DNA of 55,587 bases from Pseudomonas sp. dw_612. GTDB taxonomy: Bacteria > Pseudomonadota > Gammaproteobacteria > Pseudomonadales > Pseudomonadaceae. Below, in pieces: positions 8,784 through 17,206 of this stretch (position 1 is the first letter of the stretch; every line of letters starts with the position of its first letter). A program made the translations under genes and the position numbers. Below the pieces are notes generated by a model that saw only the letters and a list, made by a program, of their open reading frames with translations, was not told the DNA's origin and did no database searches. Location of the stretch: positions 1 to 55,587 of the forward strand of contig NZ_JAAVVC010000031.1 of NCBI RefSeq assembly GCF_018449725.1. The letters run 5' to 3'.

Positions 8784-10070
8784 ATGGCCTTCCTTGCACT
8801 CGGTATTAACCACAAGACTGCTTCAGTAGACGTCCGCGAGCGCGTGGCCTTTACCCCTGAGCAGCTGGTGGAGGCGTTGCAGCAGCTCTGCCGACTCACC
8901 GACAGCCGCGAAGCTGCGATCCTTTCCACCTGCAATCGCAGTGAACTGTATATAGAGCAGGATCACCTTTCGGCGGACATCATCCTGCGCTGGCTCGCCG
9001 ATTATCACCATTTGAGCCTCGAAGAGCTGCGCGCGAGCGCTTATGTGCACGAAGATGATGCGGCAGTTCGTCACATGATGCGGGTCGCCTCCGGGCTTGA
9101 TTCGCTGGTGTTGGGCGAGCCGCAGATTCTCGGCCAGATGAAATCGGCATACGCCGTGGCGCGTGAGGCCGGCACCATCGGGCCGCTGTTGGGCCGACTG
9201 TTCCAGGCGACGTTCAATGCGGCCAAGCAAGTGCGCACTGACACCGCCATCGGCGAAAACCCGGTGTCCGTGGCGTTTGCCGCGGTCAGCCTGGCCAAGC
9301 AGATTTTCAGTGACTTGCAACGCAGCCAGGCCTTGCTCATCGGTGCCGGCGAGACCATCACCCTGGTCGCCCGTCATCTGCACGAGTTGGGTGTGAAGCG
9401 CATCGTCGTCGCCAACCGCACCCTGGAGCGCGCCAGCATCCTGGCCGAACAGTTCGGCGCCCACGCCGTGCTGCTCTCGGACATTCCGGCGGAACTGGTG
9501 CGCAGCGATATCGTGATCAGTTCGACCGCCAGTCAGTTGCCGATTCTCGGTAAAGGCGCGGTGGAAAGTGCCCTGAAGCTGCGCAAGCACAAGCCGATCT
9601 TCATGGTCGACATCGCCGTCCCACGGGATATCGAGCCTGAAGTCGGCGAACTCGACGACGTTTACCTGTACAGCGTCGACGATCTCCACGAAGTGGTCGC
9701 CGAAAACCTCAAGAGCCGCCAGGGTGCAGCCCAGGCCGCGGAAGAGATGGTGTCGATTGGCGCCGATGACTTCATGGTGCGCCTGCGCGAACTGGCGGCG
9801 GTGGATGTGCTGAAAGCCTACCGCCAGCAAAGCGAGCGCATGCGTGACGAAGAATTGCAAAAGGCCCAGCGCATGCTGGCCAACGGCAGCAGCGCCGAAG
9901 ACGTGCTGGTGCAACTGGCCCGTGGCTTGACCAACAAACTGTTGCACGCCCCCAGCGTACAGTTGAAAAAGTTGACTGCCGAAGGCCGCCTCGATGCGCT
10001 GGCCATGGCCCAGGAACTCTTTGCCCTCAATGAGGGCTCGTCGGATAGCTCGGATAAAAAACCGCAATGA
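8784..10070 (+). CDS. hemA: Glutamyl-tRNA reductase
   Basis: First committed enzyme of C5-pathway tetrapyrrole synthesis; reduces glutamyl-tRNA to glutamate-1-semialdehyde using NADPH. It has 428 residues. Visible features are the N-terminal GINHKTASVDVRERVAF, the nucleophilic Cys in STCNRSELY, LVLGEPQILGQMKSAY, the NADPH-binding GAGETITLVARHL and the C-terminal dimerisation helix region. It is first in a hemA-prfA-prmC-moeB-murI operon and overlaps prfA by 4 bp. Heme regulation in other bacteria acts on HemA stability; nothing of this is visible in the sequence. Confidence 0.97.
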   Translation: MAFLALGINHKTASVDVRERVAFTPEQLVEALQQLCRLTDSREAAILSTCNRSELYIEQDHLSADIILRWLADYHHLSLEELRASAYVHEDDAAVRHMMRVASGLDSLVLGEPQILGQMKSAYAVAREAGTIGPLLGRLFQATFNAAKQVRTDTAIGENPVSVAFAAVSLAKQIFSDLQRSQALLIGAGETITLVARHLHELGVKRIVVANRTLERASILAEQFGAHAVLLSDIPAELVRSDIVISSTASQLPILGKGAVESALKLRKHKPIFMVDIAVPRDIEPEVGELDDVYLYSVDDLHEVVAENLKSRQGAAQAAEEMVSIGADDFMVRLRELAAVDVLKAYRQQSERMRDEELQKAQRMLANGSSAEDVLVQLARGLTNKLLHAPSVQLKKLTAEGRLDALAMAQELFALNEGSSDSSDKKPQ

Positions 10071-11149
10071 AAGCGTCACTGCTCAATAAGCTGGACATCC
10101 TCCAGGACCGTTTCGAGGAATTGACCGCTCTGCTTGGCGATGGCGAGGTCATTTCCGATCAGGCCAAATTCCGCGCCTATTCCAAGGAATACGCGGAGGT
10201 CGAGCCGATTGTCGACACCTATAAACAGTTGCTCAAAGTACAAGGCGACCTCGAAGGCGCCCAGGCACTGCTCAAGGACAGCGACCCGGACATGCGCGAA
10301 ATGGCCGTGGAAGAAGTTCGCGAAGCCAAAGAGCAACTGATCGAAATCGAAGCCCGGCTGCAACGCATGCTGTTGCCCAAGGACCCGAACGACGGGCGCA
10401 ACGTGTTCCTCGAAATCCGTGCCGGCACTGGCGGTGACGAAGCGGCGATTTTCTCCGGCGACCTGTTCCGCATGTATTCGCGATACGCCGAGCGACGTGG
10501 CTGGCGCGTGGAGATCCTCTCGGAGAACATCGGCGAGCACGGCGGCTATAAAGAAGTCATCGCCCGGGTCGAAGGCGAGAACGTCTACGGCAAGCTGAAA
10601 TTCGAATCCGGCGCACACCGCGTGCAGCGGGTTCCGGCCACTGAATCCCAAGGTCGCATCCACACCTCGGCGTGCACCGTGGCCGTGTTGCCCGAGCCGG
10701 ACGAGCAGGAAGCAATCGAGATCAACCCGGCGGATATACGGGTCGATACCTACAAGTCCTCCGGCGCCGGTGGCCAGCACGTCAACAAGACTGACTCGGC
10801 GATCCGCATCACGCATATACCGTCCGGTATCGTCGTTGAATGCCAGGAAGAACGTTCCCAGCACAAGAACCGCGCCCGGGCGATGTCCTGGCTGTCGGCC
10901 AAACTTAACGACCAGCAGACCAGCGCCGCCGCGAATGCCATCGCCAGCGAGCGTAAACTGCTGGTGGGTTCGGGTGATCGCTCCGAGCGGATCCGCACCT
11001 ACAACTTTGCCCAGGGTCGGGTCACCGACCACCGGGTCAACCTGACGCTGTATTCCCTCGACGAAATCCTCGCCGGTGGCGTCGATGCGGTGATCGAGCC
11101 GTTGTTGGCCGAATTCCAGGCCGATCAATTGGCGGCGATAGGTGAGTAA
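10067..11149 (+). CDS. prfA: Peptide chain release factor 1
   Basis: Reads UAA and UAG stop codons and triggers peptide release. The 360-residue protein is full length. The GGQ motif is in SSGAGGQHVNKTDSAIRI; its Gln is the target of the PrmC methyltransferase encoded next. The codon-recognition PxT motif is PATESQGRIHTSA. It overlaps the hemA stop (ATGA) and ends directly before the prmC ATG, so the three genes are translationally coupled. Confidence 0.98.
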   Translation: MKASLLNKLDILQDRFEELTALLGDGEVISDQAKFRAYSKEYAEVEPIVDTYKQLLKVQGDLEGAQALLKDSDPDMREMAVEEVREAKEQLIEIEARLQRMLLPKDPNDGRNVFLEIRAGTGGDEAAIFSGDLFRMYSRYAERRGWRVEILSENIGEHGGYKEVIARVEGENVYGKLKFESGAHRVQRVPATESQGRIHTSACTVAVLPEPDEQEAIEINPADIRVDTYKSSGAGGQHVNKTDSAIRITHIPSGIVVECQEERSQHKNRARAMSWLSAKLNDQQTSAAANAIASERKLLVGSGDRSERIRTYNFAQGRVTDHRVNLTLYSLDEILAGGVDAVIEPLLAEFQADQLAAIGE

Positions 11150-11980
11150 ATGACGATCATTGCCAGTTTATTGCGTGCTGCCGAACTACCCGACTCGCCG
11201 ACGGCGCGCCTGGATGCCGAACTGTTGCTGGCCGCTGCGTTGGGCAAGTCCCGCAGCTTCCTGCACACCTGGCCCGAGCGCATTGTGCCGAGTGAAGCGG
11301 CACTGACCTTTGCCAGTTATTTGCAGCGTCGTCGCGGCGGTGAGCCGGTGGCGTACATCCTAGGCCAGCAAGGTTTCTGGAAGCTCGATCTGGAAGTCGC
11401 ACCGCACACTTTGATCCCGCGCCCGGACACTGAATTACTGGTGGAAGCCGCGCTGGAGCTGTTGCCCGCGACCCCGGCCACGGTCCTCGACCTTGGCACC
11501 GGCAGCGGTGCGATTGCCCTGGCCCTGGCCAGCGAACGCCCGGCCTGGAAAGTCACCGCCGTGGATCGCGTGATCGAAGCCGTGGCGTTGGCCGAACGCA
11601 ATCGCCAGCGCCTGCACCTGAGCAACGCCACGGTGTTGAGCAGTCATTGGTTCAGCGCCCTCGAAGGTCAACGCTTTCAACTGATCATCAGCAACCCGCC
11701 GTACATTGCATCTGCCGATCCGCATCTGGCGGAAGGCGATGTGCGTTTCGAACCGGCCAGTGCCTTGGTCGCCGGTATCGACGGGCTCGACGACCTGCGT
11801 TTAATCGTCGCCCAGGCCCCGGATTACCTCGAAGCCGGCGGCTGGTTGATGCTGGAACACGGCTATGATCAAGCCGACGCGGTGCGCGATCTGCTGCTGA
11901 CCCGCGGTTTCGAAGAAGTCCACAGCCGCACCGATCTGGGCGGTCACGAACGAATCAGCCTGGGGCGCCTGCCGTGCTGA
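11150..11980 (+). CDS. prmC: Release factor glutamine methyltransferase
   Basis: N5-methylates the Gln of the GGQ motif of release factors RF1 and RF2 using S-adenosylmethionine. The 276-residue protein has an N-terminal helical substrate domain, then a Rossmann SAM-binding fold with VLDLGTGSGAIALALA and the catalytic ISNPPYIA (NPPY) motif. It starts at the base after the prfA stop, consistent with the enzyme acting on the adjacent gene's product, and overlaps moeB by 7 bp. Confidence 0.97.
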   Translation: MTIIASLLRAAELPDSPTARLDAELLLAAALGKSRSFLHTWPERIVPSEAALTFASYLQRRRGGEPVAYILGQQGFWKLDLEVAPHTLIPRPDTELLVEAALELLPATPATVLDLGTGSGAIALALASERPAWKVTAVDRVIEAVALAERNRQRLHLSNATVLSSHWFSALEGQRFQLIISNPPYIASADPHLAEGDVRFEPASALVAGIDGLDDLRLIVAQAPDYLEAGGWLMLEHGYDQADAVRDLLLTRGFEEVHSRTDLGGHERISLGRLPC

Positions 11981-12729
11981 ATGACCAGGAATTGTTGCGC
12001 TACAGCCGACAGATTCTGTTGCAACACGTCGATATCGACGGCCAGTTACGGCTTAAGGAAAGCCGTGTGCTGATCGTCGGACTCGGCGGTCTTGGCTCGC
12101 CGGTGGCGCTGTACCTGGCGGCGGCCGGGGTCGGTGAGTTGCATCTGGCGGACTTCGACACGGTCGACCTGACCAACCTGCAACGCCAGATTATTCACGA
12201 CACCGACAGCGTCGGCGTGAGCAAGGTCGATTCGGCGATCCGTCGTTTGAGTGCGATCAATCCCGAGATTCAACTGGTGGCCCATCGTGCGGCGCTGGAC
12301 GAAGATTCCCTGGCCGCCGCCGTCGCGGCGGTGGATCTGGTGCTGGACTGTTCCGACAATTTCTCCACCCGCGAGGCCGTCAACGCCGCGTGTGTGGCCG
12401 CGCGCAAACCCTTGGTCAGCGGCGCGGCGATTCGCCTGGAAGGGCAGTTGTCAGTGTTCGACCCACGCCGTCCGGAAAGTCCGTGCTACCACTGTTTGTA
12501 CGGGCACGGCAGCGAAGCCGAACTGACCTGCAGCGAAGCCGGGGTGATCGGCCCGCTGGTGGGCCTGGTCGGCAGCCTGCAGGCGCTGGAAGCCCTGAAG
12601 TTGCTGGCCGGTTTCGGCGAACCGCTGGTGGGTCGCTTGCTGTTGATCGATGCCTTGGGCACACGCTTCCGTGAATTGCGGGTCAAGCGTGATCCGGGTT
12701 GCAGCGTCTGTGGTACTGCCCATGCGTGA
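11974..12729 (+). CDS. moeB: HesA/MoeB/ThiF-family adenylyltransferase (MoeB)
   Basis: E1-like enzyme that adenylates the C-terminal Gly-Gly of a ubiquitin-like sulfur carrier, normally MoaD in molybdopterin synthesis. The 251-residue protein shows the ATP-binding VLIVGLGGLGSPVALYLAAAG, the conserved DFDTVDLTNLQRQI and two Cys pairs (CYHC and CSVC) that bind structural zinc. No moaD or thiS gene is nearby, so MoaD versus ThiS as partner cannot be settled from context; the position after prmC matches the moeB of other pseudomonads. It overlaps prmC and murI by a few bases. Confidence 0.92.
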   Translation: MLNDQELLRYSRQILLQHVDIDGQLRLKESRVLIVGLGGLGSPVALYLAAAGVGELHLADFDTVDLTNLQRQIIHDTDSVGVSKVDSAIRRLSAINPEIQLVAHRAALDEDSLAAAVAAVDLVLDCSDNFSTREAVNAACVAARKPLVSGAAIRLEGQLSVFDPRRPESPCYHCLYGHGSEAELTCSEAGVIGPLVGLVGSLQALEALKLLAGFGEPLVGRLLLIDALGTRFRELRVKRDPGCSVCGTAHA

Positions 12730-13513
12730 AGCGCCGATTGGCGTGTTCGACTCCGGCGTCGGTGGGCTGTCGGTGCTGGCCGAGATCCAGCGTTTGCTGC
12801 CCAATGAATCGCTGTTGTATGTCGCCGATTGCGGGAACATTCCCTACGGCGAGAAGACTCCGGAATTTATCCAGCAGCGCTGCAGCGCTATCGCCGGATT
12901 TTTCCAGCAGCAGGGCGCCAAGGCACTGGTGCTGGCTTGCAACACCGCCACCGTGGCCGGCGTTGCCAATTTGCGTCGCGATTATCCCGAGTGGCCCATC
13001 GTCGGCATGGAACCCGCCGTCAAACCGGCCGCCGCCGCTACTCGCAGTGGCGTGGTCGGTGTTCTCGCCACTACCGGCACCTTGCAGAGCGCCAAGTTTG
13101 CTGCGTTGCTCGACCGCTTCGCCACGGATGTGCGGGTGATCACCCAACCTTGCCCAGGGTTGGTGGAGTTGATTGAAAGTGGCGATCTGCACAGTCAGGA
13201 ACTGCGTCAGTTACTCCAGGGCTATGTCGAGCCGTTGCTGGCCGCCGGCTGCGACACGATAATTCTCGGCTGCACGCATTATCCCTTTCTAAAGCCTTTG
13301 CTTAAGCAGATGATCCCAGAGGACATCAGCCTGATCGACACGGGTGCCGCCGTGGCGCGGCAACTGCAACGCCTGTTGGCCGAGCGTGAGTTACTCGCCG
13401 AGGGGCCTGCTCGAGCCGCGCAATTCTGGACGAGTGCCGAACCGGAACATTTTAGAAATATCCTGCCGGTACTGTGGAATTCGGCTGGCATTGTGCAAAG
13501 CTTCAAGTACTAG
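12722..13513 (+). CDS. murI: Glutamate racemase
   Basis: Interconverts L- and D-glutamate to supply D-glutamate for peptidoglycan. The 263-residue protein contains the family start IGVFDSGVGGLSVL and both catalytic cysteines, in ACNTAT and GCTHYPF. The ATG at 12722 lies inside the end of moeB (8-bp overlap) and matches the family N-terminus (MREAPIGVFDSG); an in-frame ATG at 12650 lies deeper in moeB and would add 24 unrelated residues. It is last in the hemA operon. Confidence 0.96.
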   Translation: MREAPIGVFDSGVGGLSVLAEIQRLLPNESLLYVADCGNIPYGEKTPEFIQQRCSAIAGFFQQQGAKALVLACNTATVAGVANLRRDYPEWPIVGMEPAVKPAAAATRSGVVGVLATTGTLQSAKFAALLDRFATDVRVITQPCPGLVELIESGDLHSQELRQLLQGYVEPLLAAGCDTIILGCTHYPFLKPLLKQMIPEDISLIDTGAAVARQLQRLLAERELLAEGPARAAQFWTSAEPEHFRNILPVLWNSAGIVQSFKY

Positions 13514-13636
13514 AAAAAAAGGCTGGGGCAAACGCGTAATTGGGGTGAACTTCTGATTAAACGTCGACTTCTATAGCTGTGTCTGTGAGCAACAAAAAAG
13601 AATCCACACGAAATCGTTCCGGAAAGGATGTTTCTA

Positions 13637-14155
13637 ATGAAGCGACTATTCTGCTTGGCCGCGATTGCGGCCGCATTGATGGGGCAAAGTCTTACTGCAC
13701 AGGCGGCAGGCGTAGAATTCGGGGTGGGGGCCACCAGCGATTCGACCATGACCTACCGGCTGGGTATGCAATTCGATTGGGACAAGAGCTGGCTGCAAAG
13801 TGATGTCGGTCGAGTGACCGGTTACTGGAGCGGCGCTTACACCTATTGGGAAGGCGACAAGACTTCCGGCACCAGCAGCCTTTCGTTCTCTCCCGTGTTT
13901 GTTTACGAGTTTGCCGGGCAAAACGTCAAACCGTATGTTGAAGCGGGGATCGGTGTTGCGTTGTTCTCCAATACCAAACTGGAAGACAACAACATCGGGC
14001 AGGCTTTTCAGTTCGAAGACCGTTTCGGGTTCGGCCTGCGTTTTGCCGGTGGGCATGAAGTCGGGATTCGGGCGACGCACTATTCCAATGCCGGCCTGAA
14101 CAGCAACAACGACGGTGTGGAAAGTTATTCGCTGCACTACACGATGCCGTTGTAA
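13637..14155 (+). CDS. pagL: PagL-type lipid A 3-O-deacylase (acyloxyacyl hydrolase family)
   Basis: Outer-membrane beta-barrel enzyme that removes the 3-O acyl chain of lipid A. The 172-residue precursor has a signal peptide ending near AQAAG, then alternating beta-strand sequence. The catalytic triad of P. aeruginosa PagL (His, Ser, Glu in an HxS...E pattern) is present as H148 and S150 in THYSNAG and E162 in GVESYSLHY, with the same 12-residue Ser-Glu spacing. The ATG at 13637 is preferred over 13628 because an AAAGGA ribosome binding site sits 8-10 bases before it and would abut the earlier ATG. The gene stands alone between murI and a REPIN. No PhoP box was recognised. Confidence 0.88.
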   Translation: MKRLFCLAAIAAALMGQSLTAQAAGVEFGVGATSDSTMTYRLGMQFDWDKSWLQSDVGRVTGYWSGAYTYWEGDKTSGTSSLSFSPVFVYEFAGQNVKPYVEAGIGVALFSNTKLEDNNIGQAFQFEDRFGFGLRFAGGHEVGIRATHYSNAGLNSNNDGVESYSLHYTMPL

Positions 14156-14165
14156 ACGCGGTCAA

Positions 14166-14255
14166 TGTGGGAGCGGGCTTGCTCGCGAAAGCGGTCTGAC
14201 ATTCAACATTTCCGTTGACTGTAAGATCGCTTTCGCGAGCAAGCCCGCTCCCACA
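14166..14255. repeat. REPIN, GTGGGAGCGGGCTTGC type
   Basis: Two inverted REP arms with a spacer containing ACATTCAACATTTCCGTTGACTG, the same family as at 1497. It lies between the convergent pagL and YkgJ genes. Confidence 0.9.
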
Positions 14256-14277
14256 TCAGATCTTGGGTGACCAGGAT

Positions 14278-14583
14278 TCAGCGATACACCGACACAATCC
14301 CCTGCCGCTCTTCGATGCACTCCGGTGAGCCCGTCTCGAACTCCCGGCAGATCAGCGGGCGTTTTTCGTAGATGGTGCACATCATCGTGTTGCGATCCAG
14401 CGCCGCGCACCAGCCGTCATCCAGCCGCAACATCACTTCCCCGCCCCAGTCATCGGTATCGATAAAACGCTCAGGCACGCCCGTTTCGGTGATCAGCATG
14501 ACTTCTAGCTGACAGCAGCAGGCTGAGCAGGTCGAGCAAGTGACCGCCGGTTCGGCGATTTGCGTGTGGGGGATGGTTTTCAT
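14278..14583 (-). CDS. YkgJ-family cysteine-cluster protein
   Basis: A small protein of 101 residues with eight cysteines, arranged as CSTCSACCCQ near the N-terminus and then single cysteines in GWCAAL, MMCTIY, LICREF and SPECIEE. This is the YkgJ/UPF0153 pattern, thought to bind metal or an iron-sulfur cluster; the biochemical role is unknown. It is the last gene of the minus-strand run that includes the light-response cluster, 53 bp after the DUF2878 gene, so it may be a read-through member, but it is also common elsewhere in genomes. Confidence 0.85.
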   Translation of the reverse strand: MKTIPHTQIAEPAVTCSTCSACCCQLEVMLITETGVPERFIDTDDWGGEVMLRLDDGWCAALDRNTMMCTIYEKRPLICREFETGSPECIEERQGIVSVYR

Positions 14584-14636
14584 GGGGCGCAGTGTAAGGC
14601 AGTGGGCCGTTGCTGTGTGAAAGGCCTGACGGACGC

Positions 14637-15140
14637 TCAGTCGGGGTTATCCGCCGCCAGTCGCTGGGCCATGAAGTGCAGTGTCGGAAACAGCATTGCC
14701 CACAATAGTGCGATGCCAATCAGTGTCGGGACCTGGCCGTAGGGAAATTGCACGCCCGCCAGTTGGCTGCCGGCGTAATACGACAGCGGTCCACCGATGG
14801 CGCCGAGCAAACTGGCCAGCCACCAGGGATTGGCGCTCCACATCAGACAATGACGCAAGGTGGTCGCCAGCAATGCCCACAACAGCATCAGCCAGAGCGG
14901 AATCAATGGCGCCACGTCGGTGAAATCGAACACCCCCAGCCAGCGCAATGAACTGTCGACGGTGGTGCCCAGCAACACCACGCTGAGGATCAGTCGGCCC
15001 TCATCGCTCCAACGACTTATCCACAGCAGATGAATCACCAGTGCCGCCAGCGCTACCAACAGCCACAGACTGTTGCCGCCCACCACGCAGGCGAACCAGC
15101 CGAGCTGGAATAGTGCGGCGTTGGCCAAACGTTCAAGCAT
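14637..15140 (-). CDS. DUF2878 family membrane protein
   Basis: A hydrophobic protein of 167 residues with five or six predicted membrane helices (for example VVGGNSLWLLVALAALVIHL). It matches the DUF2878 family, found beside cyclopropane-synthase-like methyltransferases and DUF1365 genes in many proteobacteria. The start at 15140 overlaps the end of the methyltransferase gene by 8 bp; the frame continues upstream, but only as an antisense shadow of codons of that gene. Its function is unknown; the context suggests a role in the modified fatty-acid pathway. Confidence 0.82.
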   Translation of the reverse strand: MLERLANAALFQLGWFACVVGGNSLWLLVALAALVIHLLWISRWSDEGRLILSVVLLGTTVDSSLRWLGVFDFTDVAPLIPLWLMLLWALLATTLRHCLMWSANPWWLASLLGAIGGPLSYYAGSQLAGVQFPYGQVPTLIGIALLWAMLFPTLHFMAQRLAADNPD

Positions 15141-16404
15141 CGAAACGACCGAGCAGGGGCGCCGGCATTGCCGCCGGTTTGGCCAGCAGCAATTGCGCGG
15201 TGCCGATGGTGCGTTCCAGGAAACCACCTTCGCAGTAGCACAGGTAAAATTCCCACAACCGCAGGAAATAGTCGTCATAGCCCAATTCGCTCAAGCGACC
15301 GTGGGCGCGGCGAAAATTCTCATGCCACAGGCGCAGGGTCCGCGCGTAGTGCAGGCCGAAATCTTCCATGTGCAGCAGGTTCATGTCGGTGTCGCGGCTG
15401 ACGATCTCCAGCATCTTCTGCACACAGGGCAGGGCGCCGCCGGGGAAAATGTAGCGCTGGATAAAATCGACGCTGGTCTTGGCTTGTTCGTAACGCTGCT
15501 CGCGGATGGTGATGGCCTGCAACAACATCAGGCCATTGCTCTTGAGCAGGTGCGCGCATTGCTTGAAGTAGGTCGGCAGGAAGCGATGGCCGACCGCTTC
15601 GATCATCTCGATCGATACCAGTTTGTCGTACTGGCCGGTGAGGTCGCGGTAATCCGACAGCAGCAAAGTGACCTGGTCTTGCAAACCCAGGGTTTCGATT
15701 CGCTGGGCGGTGAAGGCGAACTGCTCTTTGGACAGCGTGGTGGTGGTGACTTTGCAGCCGTAGTGCTCGGCGGCGTAGATCGCCATGCTGCCCCAGCCGG
15801 TGCCAATTTCCAGCAGGTGATCGCCGGGCTGGAGGTCGAGCTTCTGGCAAATCCGCTCCAGTTTGTTCAGTTGCGCCTGTTCCAGGGTGTCGTCGGGGCT
15901 GAGGAATTGCGCCGCCGAATACATCATCGTCGGGTCGAGAAACTGTTCGAACAGGTCGTTGCCCAGGTCGTAGTGGGCGGCGATGTTTTTCTGCGAACCC
16001 TTGCGCGTATTGCGGTTGAGCCAGTGCAGGCCTTGCACGAACGGCCGGCTGAGTTTGGCCAGCCCACCTTCCAGTGCATCCAGCACCTCAAGGTTGCTGA
16101 CAAACACCCGGATCACTGCGGTCAGGTCCGGCGAGGTCCAATAACCGTGGATAAACGCTTCGCCGGCGCCGATTGATCCGTTGCTCGCCACCAGCCCCCA
16201 AACCGCTGCATCAAGGATATGGATCTCCCCCAGCAGATGCCCGCCGGCCGTGCCGAAGACATGCCGCTCGCCGTCCTCGATCACCACCAGTTGCCCGTGC
16301 TTGAGGTGCGCCAATTGGCGTAAAACGCCACGGCGCAGCAGCGAGCCGGACAAGCCGTTGGTGCTGAGCAGATTGGCTTTGGCCGAAACGCTAGGGGATT
16401 TCAT
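15133..16404 (-). CDS. Cyclopropane-fatty-acid-synthase-like SAM methyltransferase
   Basis: A 423-residue methyltransferase of the CFA synthase family: HYDLGNDLFEQFLDP, then the SAM-binding LLEIGTGWGSMAIYAAEHYG. Against E. coli Cfa, the bicarbonate-site Cys139 (YSCAYW) is Ala164 here (YSAAQF) and His266 (LLHTIG) is Gln296 (LLQAIT), while Glu269, Ile298 and Tyr353 are kept. It is therefore probably not an ordinary cyclopropane synthase; UfaM-type methylation of an unsaturated acyl chain is a better guess. The start at 16404 has an AGGA site and overlaps the DUF1365 gene by 14 bp. It belongs to the photolyase/MerR cluster. Confidence 0.88.
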   Translation of the reverse strand: MKSPSVSAKANLLSTNGLSGSLLRRGVLRQLAHLKHGQLVVIEDGERHVFGTAGGHLLGEIHILDAAVWGLVASNGSIGAGEAFIHGYWTSPDLTAVIRVFVSNLEVLDALEGGLAKLSRPFVQGLHWLNRNTRKGSQKNIAAHYDLGNDLFEQFLDPTMMYSAAQFLSPDDTLEQAQLNKLERICQKLDLQPGDHLLEIGTGWGSMAIYAAEHYGCKVTTTTLSKEQFAFTAQRIETLGLQDQVTLLLSDYRDLTGQYDKLVSIEMIEAVGHRFLPTYFKQCAHLLKSNGLMLLQAITIREQRYEQAKTSVDFIQRYIFPGGALPCVQKMLEIVSRDTDMNLLHMEDFGLHYARTLRLWHENFRRAHGRLSELGYDDYFLRLWEFYLCYCEGGFLERTIGTAQLLLAKPAAMPAPLLGRFDA

Positions 16405-17206
16405 GGCGGCGATCCTGTGGGGCGACGATGGCGGTTTGAAAGCTGCCATCGGCAGCCCGGTGAGCAAAGATCGGCGCGCGTTTGAGCAGCAGGCGCACGG
16501 CCTGCCAGTAGATCGCCAGACAGGTTTTCGCAGTCATCCACGGGAAACGCCGCAAGTGACGGTGCAGGCTGTGGCGATCCAGCGGTTCGCGTTGCAGGTT
16601 GAGCGTGGCGTCGAACAGCTTCTGTTCGCCCTGCCAGTCGGCCATGTGCACACCGAGTTTTTGCGCGGCGGGGCTGAAGCTCATGCGGTATTCGAGGTCC
16701 GGCGGCAGAAACGGCGACACATGAAAGGCCTTGGCCACGGCGAAATGCTGATGGAAATCGCCCAAGTGTTCCGGCGCCTTGGCCGGCAACACGTAGTGAT
16801 AACGCTCGCGCCACGGGGTGTTGGTGACTTCGCAGAGAATCGCCGCCAGTTGGCCATCGGCCTCGTGGCAATAGAAAAAACTTACCGGGTTGAATGACAA
16901 GCCCCAGCTGCGGGCCTGGGTCAGCAGGCAAATCGAGCCTTGGGGCTCGTGGCCGATGGCTTGGCCGACCTGTTTGCGCACGGCGTCGATCAGACGCATG
17001 CCCGCGCCGGTAAAAGTTTTCAGATAGTCGCCCTCGCGAAACGAGAACGCGGCAAAACGGCTGCGGCCCGACAGCGGCGACAAACCCAGCACCGCGTCCT
17101 GTTCGTCGAGATCGAGGTACAGCAGGCCGATCCTGTAGCGGAATTCATGGCGCCTGGGCGCAAACCGCCGATGGGCGATCCAGCCGCTGTAGAGGGCGCT
17201 GTTCAC
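16391..17206 (-). CDS. DUF1365 family protein
   Basis: A 271-residue protein starting MNSALYSGWIAHRRFAPRRHEFRYRIGLLYLDLDE, the typical DUF1365 opening, with the conserved NPVSFFYCHEADGQLAAILCEVTNTPWRERYHYVL core. DUF1365 genes nearly always sit between a flavin amine-oxidase-like gene and a CFA-synthase-like gene, as here, but the reaction is not known to me. It overlaps the upstream oxidoreductase by 4 bp and the downstream methyltransferase by 14 bp, so the three are translationally coupled. Confidence 0.9.
   Translation of the reverse strand: MNSALYSGWIAHRRFAPRRHEFRYRIGLLYLDLDEQDAVLGLSPLSGRSRFAAFSFREGDYLKTFTGAGMRLIDAVRKQVGQAIGHEPQGSICLLTQARSWGLSFNPVSFFYCHEADGQLAAILCEVTNTPWRERYHYVLPAKAPEHLGDFHQHFAVAKAFHVSPFLPPDLEYRMSFSPAAQKLGVHMADWQGEQKLFDATLNLQREPLDRHSLHRHLRRFPWMTAKTCLAIYWQAVRLLLKRAPIFAHRAADGSFQTAIVAPQDRRHEIP

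Noticed and set aside
16405..16467. Longer N-terminus for the methyltransferase starting at 16467
   Set aside because: It would overlap the DUF1365 gene by 77 bp; the ATG at 16404 has an AGGA site and the typical MKS start.
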